The translations under genes were made by a program, and so were the position numbers. Below the pieces are notes generated by a model. The model did not search any database. It was not told the DNA's origin and saw only the letters and a program-made list of their open reading frames with translations. This document shows, piece by piece, positions 1 through 11,183 of a DNA stretch of 64,000 nucleotides. The stretch is from Sipunculus nudus (Eukaryota; Annelida; Sipuncula; Golfingiida; Sipunculidae), in assembly GCA_026874595.1 (NCBI GenBank), contig CM049310.1, positions 54,191,058 through 54,255,057 on the forward strand, read 5' to 3'. Numbering within the stretch: position 1 is the stretch's first letter; each line of letters opens with the position of its first letter.

Positions 1-623
1 GTATAAAACTATAAAAGAAATTCAAACAGAGATGAACCTTGTGCTTAATGATTTATTTGATTCTCTCTATACTCACTGAAAGACGCAGAATATTCTCCAA
101 TGGAAAATTTCAAACTTTTCATTTGCTACTGAAACATCCTTTCATCATAAATGTTATTGTTCACTCAACCTTTCTCTAATCTGTTCTTCTACAGTGTTTC
201 ATTTATATCGGTTAAATGTGTTTAAATATCATATATATATATATAGTTAACCATTTTTTAAATTTTTACACATTCCTTTGCATGACACATCTGCAGTGTG
301 TTAATCATACACGTTCTTCAGGTTTTACATCAGAAAAGGAACAAAACGTGTACATTTTTCACTTTAGATGTCTTACAACTACACTTTAATCTATTATGAT
401 ATATACATGTATTTACATATCTTAAAATTAACTTTACATTGTTCGCTCCAACTCATACGTCTTACAAGTAATCCATTTTACCCTCAACTATATTTACCTT
501 TAATACATCAATGTTAAATAAACTGTACATTGTTCGTTCTTGGTTAGATGTCTTAATTAAATCTGTTTTATAATAATTCGTATAAAATCTAACATTATCG
601 ATTAAAAGGTTCGGTCACTCTGA
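1..623. other. AT-rich flank without a recognisable gene
   Basis: No open frame, splice pattern or repeat family was recognised here. A short (AT)n run lies at about 228-245. The right part would be the 3' UTR and downstream flank of the minus-strand membrane-protein gene at 778-1491. Confidence 0.5.
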
Positions 624-629
624 TTTATT
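624..629 (-). promoter_or_regulatory. candidate polyadenylation signal
   Basis: TTTATT on the plus strand reads AATAAA on the minus strand. It lies about 150 nt downstream of the stop codon of the minus-strand gene at 778-1491. Its use is inferred from position only. Confidence 0.4.
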
Positions 630-777
630 TACGGTGCTTATATTTCCTTGTATTTCATTCATAAAGGATATTATGATATAAAACGGGAAAAAATCACAGA
701 GACACGAAATTAAAAGCACCAAACAGTTTCAGACAAGCGAAGTACTTAGTCCTCAAAATGTGAGACTCTATAAAACA

Positions 778-1491
778 TCAGTTCGATCTCTTCCTTTTAA
801 TGAGCTCCAGTTCTTCATTACCGTGAGACCTATGTTCCACGCGTTTAATGCGAGATGAGCACACAATTCGAAGAACGATCAAGACAACAGGCAGCGCCAC
901 CAGGTAGCAAACCGAGGCAATAGCTACAATTCCATACTCGTTACGATTGTTCGTCTTCGTTTTCTGTTTTGCACAGTCTGGTTCTGCCTCGCTGCGATCT
1001 CTGTCCACGGCCAACCGGTCAGTTCTCTTAATGCAGATTATGTATTCTGTTTCAGCTTTAAGTCCTACCAGCAAAAGAGCTTGTTCGTTTGAATTGTACC
1101 ACTCGTCTGCAGATTTGTTTGACCATGATGATTTTCCGGATTCTGTATAACTGAAGGAATATCCGGTTATTTTTATCGCGGTTCCCCATTTAAACTGGAC
1201 CGTTCGAACGGTACTGTCTATAACGGACCCTGTCACGTTCAAACGCTCGCACTGGTCTCCGAAAAACCGGTTATCTCCGGTGCTGCAGTCACATGCTGAG
1301 TTAATACATGTTCCGTTGTTTAAACACGGTGGTGCGCATTGGCCACTTGTGGTCGAAGATGTTGGCGTCACGGTCTCCGTGGTGCCGCCTGTTACACTGG
1401 TTACGGTCGACGTAGCAAGAGTAACCATCACGTGGGCTGATAATGCCAATAATGCCAGCAGAGGGCGCGTACTTCTTCCGACCTGGCACAT
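778..1491 (-). CDS. small type I membrane protein with EGF-like and FN3-like regions
   Basis: A 237-residue uninterrupted frame. Residues 1-26 look like a signal peptide (basic start, then LLALLALSAHVMVTLA). Residues 27-51 are a Ser/Thr-rich, mucin-like stretch. Residues 52-82 have six cysteines in EGF spacing (C52, C56, C62, C67, C69, C81, with PCLNNGTC and GDQCE). Residues of about 83-178 resemble a fibronectin type III domain, with NxS/T glycosylation sites. A transmembrane helix covers about 186-208, followed by a basic juxtamembrane CSSRIKR and a short cytoplasmic tail. An in-frame TGA sits one codon upstream of the chosen ATG, which supports this start. It could be a cell-surface adhesion or receptor protein; no cytoplasmic catalytic domain is present and no orthologue was recognised. 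Having the whole ectodomain and tail in one exon is unusual for this architecture, so 5' non-coding exons may exist upstream. Confidence 0.72.
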   Translation of the reverse strand: MCQVGRSTRPLLALLALSAHVMVTLATSTVTSVTGGTTETVTPTSSTTSGQCAPPCLNNGTCINSACDCSTGDNRFFGDQCERLNVTGSVIDSTVRTVQFKWGTAIKITGYSFSYTESGKSSWSNKSADEWYNSNEQALLLVGLKAETEYIICIKRTDRLAVDRDRSEAEPDCAKQKTKTNNRNEYGIVAIASVCYLVALPVVLIVLRIVCSSRIKRVEHRSHGNEELELIKRKRSN

Positions 1492-1820
1492 GGTTCAGTT
1501 GATCTTGACTTTTTAGCCCTAAAAAAAATATATCAAAATATTGTTATTATAAAATAAAAGTATTTTCCCGTTATCCGAAGGGCTTAATATTTTGTTCTCT
1601 CAGAAATAAACCCTCAAAAACCATTTGAGTATCTGGCCAAGAATAATTATGAAATCCTTCAACACCAGATATACTCTATAACATCGGGATAAAAGTAGGG
1701 GTTCACATTGTATATGCTAACTTTTCCATCATGAATTATGTTTGTACTTAACAAATGAGCAGTGTATACGCATTTAATCAACTGTTCAGTAGCGTTAGTC
1801 ACAAAATGAATAGAAAAAGG

Positions 1821-3736
1821 GTTTGATTCACAGTTTGTTAAACGGGGCTTGATTCACAGTTGGTTAAACGGGGCTTTGATTCTCAGTTGGTAAAACGGGG
1901 CTTTGATTCACAGTTGGTTAAACTAGGCTTCGATTCACAGTTGGTTAAACGGGGCTTTGACTCACAGTTGGATAAACGGGGCTTAATTCAAAGTTGGTTA
2001 AATGGGGCTTGATTCACAGTTGGTAAAACGGGGTTGATTCACAGTTGGTTAAACGGGGTTGAATCACAGTTGATTAAATGGGGCTTGATTCACAGATGGT
2101 TAAACGTGGCTTGATTCAAAGTTGGTTTAAAGGGGCTTGATTCACAGTTGGTTAAACGGGGCTTGATTCACAGTTGGTTAAACGGGGCTTGATTCACAGT
2201 TGGTTAAACGTGGCTCGATTAACAGTTGGTTAAACGGGGTTGATTCACAGTTGATTAAATGGGGCTTGATTCACAGTATGGTTAAACGGGGGTTTGATTC
2301 ACATATGGTTAAACGTGGGTTGATTCACAGTTGGTTAAACGGGGCTTGATTCACAGTTGGTTAAACGGGGCTTATTTCACAGTTGGTTAAACGGGCTTGA
2401 TTTACAGTTGGTTAAACGGGGCTTTGATTCACAGTTGGTTAAACGTGGCTTTGGTTCACAGTTGGTTAAACGGGGCTTGATTCACAGTTGGTTAAACGTG
2501 GCTTGATTCACAGATGGTTAAACGGGGCTTTGATTCACAGTTGGTTAAACGTTGCTTTGGTTCACAGTTGGTTAAACGGGGCTTGATTCACAGTTGGTTA
2601 AACGGGGCTTGATTCACAGTTGATTATACGTGGTTTGATTCACAGTTGGTTAAACGGGGCTTTGATTCACAGTTGGTTAAACGTGGCTTTAGTTCACAGT
2701 TGGTTAAACGGGGCTTGATTAACAGTTGGTTAAACGGGGCTTGATTCACAGTTGGTTAAACGTGGCTTGATTCACAGTTGGTTAAACGGGGCTTGATTCA
2801 CAGTTGGTTAAACGTGGCTTGATTCACAGTTGGTTAAACGGGGCTTGATTCACAGTTGGTTAAATGGGGTTGATTCACAGTTGGTTGAACGAGGTTGATT
2901 CACAGTTGGTTAAACGGGGCTTGATTCACAGTTGGTTAAACGGGGCTTTGGTTCATAGTTGGTTAAACGGGGCTTGGATCACAGTTGGTTAAACGGGGTT
3001 GATTCACAGTTGGATAAACGGGGCTTAATTCAAAGTTGGTTAAACGGGGCTTGATTCACAGTTGGTTAAACGTGGCTTGATTCACAGATGGTTAAACGGG
3101 GCTTTGATTCACAGTTGGTTAAACGTTGCTTTGGTTCACAGTTGGTTAAACGGGGCTTGATTCACAGTTGGTTAAACGGGGCTTGATTCACAGTTGATTA
3201 AACGTGGTTTGATTCACAGTTGGTTAAACGGGGCTTTGATTCACAGTTGGTTAAACGTGGCTTTAGTTCACAGTTGGTTAAACGGGGCTTGATTCACAGT
3301 TGGTTAAACGGGGCTTGATTCACAGTTAGTTAAACGTGGCTTGATTCACAGTTGGTTAAACGAGGCTTGATTCACAGTTGGTTAAATGGGGTTGATTCAC
3401 AGTTGGTTGAACGGGGTTGATTCACAGTTGGTTAAACGGGGCTTGATTCACAGTTGGTTAAACGGGGCTTTGGTTCATAGTTGGTTAAACGGGGCTTGAA
3501 TCACAGTTGGTTAAACGGGGTTGATTCACAGTTGGTTAAACGGGGTTGATTCACAGTTGTTTAAACGTGGCTTGATTCACAGTTGGTTAAACGGGGCTTG
3601 ATTCACAGTTGGTTAAACGGGGCTTTGATTCACAGTTGGTTAAACAGGCTTGATTCACAGTTGGTTAAACGGGGCTTGATTCACAGTTGGTTAAACGGGG
3701 TTGATTCACAGTTGGTTAAACGGGGTTGAATCACAG
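1821..3736. repeat. 26-bp minisatellite, about 73 tandem units
   Basis: The consensus unit is TTGATTCACAGTTGG followed by TTAAACGGGGC (26 bp). A frequent 27-bp variant has an extra T, and shorter variants end in GGGGTTGA. Units are contiguous with no unique spacers. Variant order is itself repeated: the unit with CAGATGG at 2511 recurs at 3085 (offset 574 bp), and the rare GGTTGAAC variant at 2881 recurs at 3403 (offset 522 bp). This points to a duplicated block with loss of two units. Confidence 0.95.
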
Positions 3737-6077
3737 AAAGGTACCCTTGATTCTTTTACATAAATGATTAGATCCTTGATAAATTCCAGAAATGTTCTAC
3801 CTATCATGGGGCCGTTTTGGTGATCCTGTATCATTTCATCATTTCGAATATCATTTTATTTATATAATGATGACCTTGAAGTGTCAGGAGACAGAATATT
3901 CAGCCTATCATGCATTAAAAACAATGTCAGGAACCAGTCTACCGTGACGTCATCAGACCAAGGCCTCCATTGGCAAAGACAAAGGTCATATTCCCCTCTT
4001 CACCAGAGATCGCTATCCAAGACTGCCGGGGATAGGGGTGCAGAGGGAGGGAGTTAAGGGAGAGGATTTTCCTTTCATATTTTGTAGAAACACTTATAAA
4101 AATTTCGGCAACAATTTCAAAATCCTGGGTAGCTTTACATGCATCATGATGCATAACCTGGCTCTGTTTTTCAGTAATAAGCGCTTACTATTCTATTTCA
4201 CAAGAGGGGAGGGGGTAGCCCCCAGCAACTCCCCTCTCCATTTCCAGCTCTGTTAACGCCACGTACTGTTTATATATTAGATATAAAGAGAGCGGAATGA
4301 ACCGAATAAATGTTCATGAATGAATACTTGATTGGGTAAGGATAAATCTTATCCATATGTAACCGAACTTTTTTTCATATCGTTCAGGGAGTCCAAGTAT
4401 TGTCTCAAGTTTAAAATATTAAAAATGATTATCATATCTCGGCCATGCCATTAGCGACTGGTAATTATGGTAATTATGTATATTTTATCTGTCCGTAACT
4501 TTTCCTGTCCTAGTGTTAACAGCAGGGCCCTAGTTACAGGGGTGAAGTGTGTAACAGGTATAAACAATATGGCAACAGATGATAAAACATGGTCACATCA
4601 AATGTTTACGTACTGCTCAGGTTATGGGATATAGTAACTAAAGCCGGAATTGGCACTTATATTATTGCAATGCGATGCGTGCAATGATCACGGGAAGTGA
4701 TGTATTGATCGTAACATCAGGCTCGGTCAGTATAAGTATGCTGTTCGAAGTTCGTATTGGAAGATACTGTGCAGAAATTTGACTCGGGTGATCCGGAATT
4801 TTATTAAAAGACATTTTCAAATGAGCAAAAATTGCATAATTAGTTGATTTTACTCATTTATGTTAAATTTTACATTTAATTATTGATATAAAAATTGAAA
4901 TATATGTGTGTGAGTGTGTGGAATATTAAGGTTTGTCTTAACACGTGTCTTTGCTCGACTATAAACTCCCAACATCTCCGATATTACCAGATGCAATGGG
5001 ACTAATATTTCCCTTGACACTCCTCTTTGGCGTCATGCGCTGTCTCCAAAGTTCGGTTCTTTTTGATCGTCCCTTTATGTGTATATATTCGGAAATACGT
5101 TAATAGAAAGTGCATTGACACTCACTAAAATGACTTCATCCTAATAAGGCCCCACCTGGTTCTGAAGGTAATGTAACCAAGCCATGGCTTCTCGAGTTAG
5201 TGTGGAAATGTCCAGCATTCCAAAATACAGTGTACACGCTATACCGGTGAGCGCCCAAACCCCAATGACAAACAGGTGTCGTGGAGTCAGTATTTGTCCC
5301 TCTGGTCAATATTAAGATACCCCTGTATATTTGTGGATGCTGCCTAGGGTGAAGGAGTCACTCGTTGTCTGGTCATCTATTTGTATAATACGACAATGTC
5401 ACATGTACGTATCTACAATGTATGTCGAGGACGCTGGGATGTCATTTAATGCGAGCCGTGTCAGATCAGCAACTATATGTAGTCTATCAACCACATGGTG
5501 CTCATAGAAATTTTGCGATTACTCTCTTAAATTATGATCACACAGCTTGATTGTAAGGCTAATCAAGGAGAAAAGGCCTAATATGAGATGAAAAACCTTC
5601 TGACAAACCATCATTTATATTTAACTATCTTGGGGTTCTTTTAAATCTTGGTGCCAACATCTGTCGTCTGCCAGATGTTGTCAGCCTATGTTTGATAGTT
5701 AAAATATTTTAAATACTTATGACACCAAACAACCAATTATCAGCTTTTAAGTGTAGCTATCGGAGCATGTGACCAGTAACCTTGACCTTCATCAATGGGG
5801 CTCAACTGATGTTAAATATAGACTGTTTTCTCAAATACTGATTTTGTTGCATTTCCAAATGTCCTTTCATTGCCGCTTGCTTTTTACACCGATCTGACTT
5901 TATTCTGTTTCAGTTTAGTTATACATATGTGAAATATACAATGCCAATGCAAACGTATTTCTTTTACCCTTTATCAGATTTTATTCATGGTATTCAATAT
6001 TCAAGGCAAGATTCATGACAATCCATGCATTAATTATCAAGATATTTCAGATTTTGTATCAAAATTTTTATTATTCC
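3737..6077. other. intergenic, no recognised gene
   Basis: AT-rich sequence without a supported exon on either strand. Open frames near 3939-4256 are short, overlap on both strands and resemble nothing known. Confidence 0.5.
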
Positions 6078-6094
6078 GGGGGGGGGGGGGGGGG
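6078..6094. repeat. poly-G tract (17 bp)
   Basis: An uninterrupted run of 17 G, one of several long poly-G or poly-C runs in this window. Confidence 0.9.
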
Positions 6095-6230
6095 TACTTA
6101 CAAGCCCCATAGTTCGGAGGATATAGGTCGCAGTGACGTAATTTCAGGTTTCCTAGAAGATTGTTTGTGGACCTCCTTAGATTTTTAGTTACAGGCATCT
6201 AGGGTCAGCGGTTATGATTTGTGCTCTGCT

Positions 6231-6313
6231 AACGGACGGCCGGACGGCCAGACGGACGACGGACAAAGCGCCATATACCTATACCTCAGATGACTTACAG
6301 TCAGCTGAGCTAA
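6231..6313 (+). repeat. dispersed repeat tail, GGACGGAC / CAGATGAC / GAGCTAA type
   Basis: GGACGG-rich sequence followed by a CTCAGATGACTTACAGTCAG-like core and GAGCTAA. The same ordered motifs occur at 12061-12140. I recall similar tails in repeats of marine molluscs; that comparison is from memory and unverified. Confidence 0.55.
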
Positions 6314-6872
6314 TAATGCTTCATCGCCGGCCCTTCTAGTCATGTTTAGTCAATGTTGGACTTGCACTGGTGGGTTCGGATCTGACATGCGCGGAATGTA
6401 TTGGACCAGGCGTAATATGCATGGACAAATCATCGGAGAATTCATTTTGGTGGGGGGGGGGTCAGAATCGCAGTTCTTAACATTACTCATTTTTGTGTCA
6501 TCGAGTGCCTTATTTGATAATCTGGGTATATAGTTCAGGGATACAGTTTGCCGACCCTCACGTGCCTATAGTCTATATTTTCTCCCGACAGAAAGGTAAC
6601 ACAATCCACATAAATATGGTATGTGTATTATATTTATGTGTGCATGTGCGTGTGCAGCAGAGGCACACGGACAGATGAAGTTAGGTCTATTGCGGGTTTG
6701 CACCGAATGAACCCGATTAAGCATTTAAGCCGTATGATTACTTTTCAGGCGGTAATGATGCGTGAAGGGGAAGAAACATGAAAGTGTATATGTACTAAAA
6801 CGTTTCTTTCAAGCACATAGTTTACCTGGAGCCCCTTCCGGACAAGCCCGTTACCAGATTTGTTTGAAAGGT

Positions 6873-6892
6873 GGGGGGGGGGGGGGGGGGGG
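6873..6892. repeat. poly-G tract (20 bp)
   Basis: An uninterrupted run of 20 G inside non-coding sequence. Confidence 0.9.
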
Positions 6893-8094
6893 TTCAGGAG
6901 GAGGGGTAAGGCCACGAAAGTATATTAACTAACGCGAAAAATATATTACCTTACACGATAAAGGATTCCCCTATATATTCCTAATGCCTTTTGTATCAAT
7001 AATCCCTGTTCCTTGTCGCCTGGGTCAGCTGAGTACACAAATGCGTACACAATTTCATGAAACTCGTCCAAACAATATTTGTCTGAACAAGCTTCACAGC
7101 AAACAGCTCTAGTGCGAGAATACACTTGAATGGTATAAACATCAGAGTACCAGTATAGTTGGTGATAATATATATAAGGACACATCATATGGCTGTACAC
7201 TCACCGATATATTACGTTTGTGGAGTAGTACAGCGTTGCAAACGCTCAAATTAGGTTTTCATACGCTTCATGTGAACATTTCGCAGTCGTAATTTCCCGT
7301 GGTTTGTAGTTCTGTCCTTGTTAAATATTAATCACCCGGAACAAACCTACTGCTAACACTGACAAGAATAATGTTAAATTGTTGGACTTTGATCAATCGT
7401 GAACAGCTTTAATACGGGAGCGGGCGCTGTATGTACATGTGTGTACTTGGGACTTCATGCAATAGCTGTTTGCGTGCGTGAAAGCCTGACCCACTTAGGC
7501 CCACTCAATCCCGCGTACATTCACTCCGTGCAATCAACATGAGATAACTATCATATTGACAAATGATCATTGAGTATACATTGACAGGCGGGGACGAATT
7601 GGCTGTCCCTGTTATATCGGCATATATGATTCCATTATCGCCTATTCTGATAAACCAGTTAATCACAGACATGTCTTGACTGTAACGCACAGCGAAAATA
7701 ATAGGTCAGCTCAGAAACTTCATTATAAAACACATCCACACAAATGATGGCACGAAGTTAATATTCCTTTTGCAATGAGTATATAAACAGTATATTAAAA
7801 CATATATTCTCCTTTTGTGTGATGATGAACCTTTCCACCTGTGTTACAATAAACATGAGCAGAGTTTTTTTACCTCTCAAGGCTGGCGCCAGTGACCAAA
7901 AAATTACATTTAACGAGAGCACAGCACGGAAGCGTTGCCTTGCAGACAAAGGAAGAAAATGCACATGCAGCTGCCGTCTCTGCACGGCATGATCATACCA
8001 GGGAACGCTCTAAGAACAAATATTATTTCATATGCAACACTCAATACTTTAGCACATATATCTTACTTTGAGCTTTTTTTCGAAAAACAATAAA
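6893..8094. other. intergenic, no recognised gene
   Basis: Only short unrelated open frames; no domain, splice pattern or RNA gene recognised. Confidence 0.45.
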
Positions 8095-8290
8095 ACCGTT
8101 CTTAACTTTGCCGATACACGCCACAAAACTCTCTCCTTAGATAAATAATCTCTCCTGGACGCGGTCTTCCGACTACTTGCGTGTCGCATCCCCGTGCTCT
8201 CATCTAACCTTGGCAGGTTTATTTCTCCCAGTTTCTCGAAACTGCTCTTGGGGCTGCCATTGTGCGTACACACTAAGACCCAGATGTCAC
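8095..8290 (+). repeat. dispersed repeat, copy 1
   Basis: Shares ordered blocks with 17850-18035: CTTAACTTTGCC, then CTCCCAGTTTCTCGAAA, then TTGTGCGTACA or TTTTGCGTACA with the same spacing. The copies are clearly diverged. The superfamily is unknown. Confidence 0.5.
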
Positions 8291-11114
8291 AGGTCAAAAG
8301 CCAAAATTATAGGTATACCGTTTCTTTATTATATTATGCCTCATATTTTTACATGCCCAAGGGTTGATAACCACACTTACGATTGCACGCGTTTTGAGTA
8401 ACAGTAATGGCACATCAAAGATTGGAATCGGGAAATTCAGCCAAGATCAGATCTGTTCATCATTTTATATCAACAGCATCACGTTGAAAGATGCCAAGGT
8501 CTTAACTCTCTCTAATATACGCATTTTTTTTTTGTTTTTTTGTTTGTTTGTTTTTTTTTGGTTTTATTCAATTTCTCTGATCTCGATGTGCCGCTACACA
8601 TGGGTGCCGCCATGCTACCTTTGCATCACTTGATGAGATATTCTTAGGTTTAATTAATACACTGTGGACATACTCTTTTTTCGAAATGTAGTAATTGTAC
8701 AAATAACTTTTGATTTAAATATGTTATGACTGAAAGTGCTCAGTTATATAATCTTCACACTCTTGTTAGACTGAATGTAAATTTTAATACAGCAGTATAC
8801 TTGTCATGCAGTGTTAACCCATCTTAAACAAAAAGAAATGAGAATTAAGAAATGTCACGCGCACTTTTAAAATTTATTTCTTCCAATTCAGGATATGGTT
8901 CAGAACAGACTGTTTTCTAAAACGGATTAAATTTATATGGGCTTGGGAACTTTAATTTTATTATTAACATTCTGTCTTTGGGGCAGCGCGATTCCATATG
9001 GGACCTTAATGTGATGAATGGACATTCTTGAGTCAACACACTAACCGATAGTGGGGATAAAAGAGGGTTCTTTTTTTTATGAAATACTGCCCAGACAATG
9101 GTGATGTTACTTAATATCAGGGGGCTGAGGAAACCTATCAGAGAACGATTGATTTTGTGTATTGTATACTAAATGAAAATATAGCGATGTTGGTGCACAA
9201 TTTATTTATTATCCTTATGCAAAAAAATGCATTTTAGTAAAAAATAAACACAAATTACAAATATCCTAAACAATCGTACAGGTTTAGTCCTGTTCAAGGT
9301 ACCAATTTTAATATTACATCTGCATTGTAACACTGCCATATACATGAACGATCGACTTCAACATTTCCGAAATATTTCTAGACTAGAAAAACTATATTAC
9401 CTGTGACAAGGTCTTACAATACCATAAAAAAACGATCAATCAATCAATCCAAATAATAATATATATATAAGTACAAAGTGCGACACATAACAGCAAATAT
9501 GTGGTTAACTGTGGATCATCCAAAACACATTAGGTCCGCTTATCGGAGAATTAACCACGCCAAGGAAATGCAGGTGGCGCCACCTAAGCTTAACTGCAAA
9601 GAGTATCCACCAAGTTAAACACTTGTGCAACATTTCGTGAAAATCCCACCAGCATTTGCAGATAAACAAACATGAAAATGCACAGTTGCTGAAATACAGA
9701 CGGACATACGAACACTGAAGCATGGTTATACATCCAAGATTTCATATAACAATATAACGTGACGAAAACGAGGGCAAATCGAAACATCACTGAGACAACG
9801 GAGAATATCGTTAGGACAAACTATCTTGAATGTTATGATTCAATGTGAATCTTATGCATACAGAGCTAAACAAAACAATTTTAATGAATTTTACATATAA
9901 AGGTCTTCCTGTTTAACAATACAAATCAAACAAAATATTACACCAATAAACAATAGTGTACAACATGATTATATGTATACTTTGAACTCTTTTGCTTCAA
10001 AGATAGGAAATTAAGGGGAAGCCGTCTTTAATTTATTTTTTTTACTTTAAATGGTAGTAAAAATTTACTGTGATAATTTCAGCTGATTTTCAGTGTTTCT
10101 CGGTCTTAGGTTTTATCTTAAGTTAAATTTGTGCAACACAGAAACAAAGTAACAGAATTACGTTAGTATTATTATCAAAACTTTGTAATATTGTTGGTCA
10201 TATATATACTGAATTTTAAAAACCTCATGGTGCCGATGAAAACCGCAATTGAGATCTCTAGATACGTGGCTAAAGATGAAAACCTGATGACATCCTATCA
10301 AATCTCCGAGACTCATTTTACACTGTCATTGAAGAGATTGATGGATTCTTGTTATATATGTACCTACTCTAACTGATAAAAGAAAACAGAAAATGCACAT
10401 ACCAGGTATGTTAAATACATGAAATATATATTTTCTCTAAATTATTATGGTACGTGTCTATATTTCATTCAAAACCGTTAACAAACTCCTGAACACAAGA
10501 AGAAAAAACTTGCACCGGCATGATCACTGGTACATACTGCGCATCTGGTGGCTGTACTTTGCGACTTCACAAACTGATATTCATTACGCTTCCATCCAAT
10601 GTTTTTTTTTCTGTATTTCTTTTATCATGTTACTTCTTGTCTTGGAGTTGTCCTGCATGCGCAAAATCGAACTCTGATCACGCAGTCTGGATATGGTACA
10701 CAGACACGTGGACTGTGTTTACTCGCACACAGAACCATTACAATACATAAAACAGGTGTTGGTAGGAACTCCGTGTGCCAGGAAACTGTTTCCAGGAAAC
10801 CTTTGTATTCAGCCAAAATAACTGGCGTGAGATAATGCACATATTATTGCAAATGCTTATGTGCCTTAAAGTATACCCAGTAAAAAGTCTGGCCTGTAGC
10901 CCAAACCTTGTTTAGGCAAGATTACTGCCACATCTACTCTAACTTTTAAGCTCTTCCCTAAGGTATAAAAAGTTGAAAGTTCATAAACTCGAAATGGCAA
11001 GAGGAACCAGCAAGGATTGTATCCTTATAATTCGAGTGGTAACTATCCCGTTTTCTGCCTTCCAATGGTATCCTCCTTTTACGTAATCCTGACCTCGCTT
11101 TCCGAAAGTATGAG
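8291..11114. other. intergenic, no recognised gene
   Basis: A T-rich patch at 8525-8562 and AT-rich sequence. Several frames of 60-90 codons overlap on both strands with no domain character. Confidence 0.45.
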
Positions 11115-11120
11115 TTTATT
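11115..11120 (-). promoter_or_regulatory. candidate polyadenylation signal
   Basis: TTTATT on the plus strand (AATAAA on the minus), 64 nt downstream of the stop of the minus-strand membrane-protein gene ending at 11184. Confidence 0.5.
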
Positions 11121-11183
11121 TAACAGGATCCCTGTCAATAAAATGACACATTGTGATTGAAACTTAAGTGAATTTTAGTATCC

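Noticed and set aside
1821-3736. CRISPR-like array of regular repeats
   Set aside because: Units are contiguous with no unique spacers, and the surrounding genes are eukaryotic with introns; it is a minisatellite.
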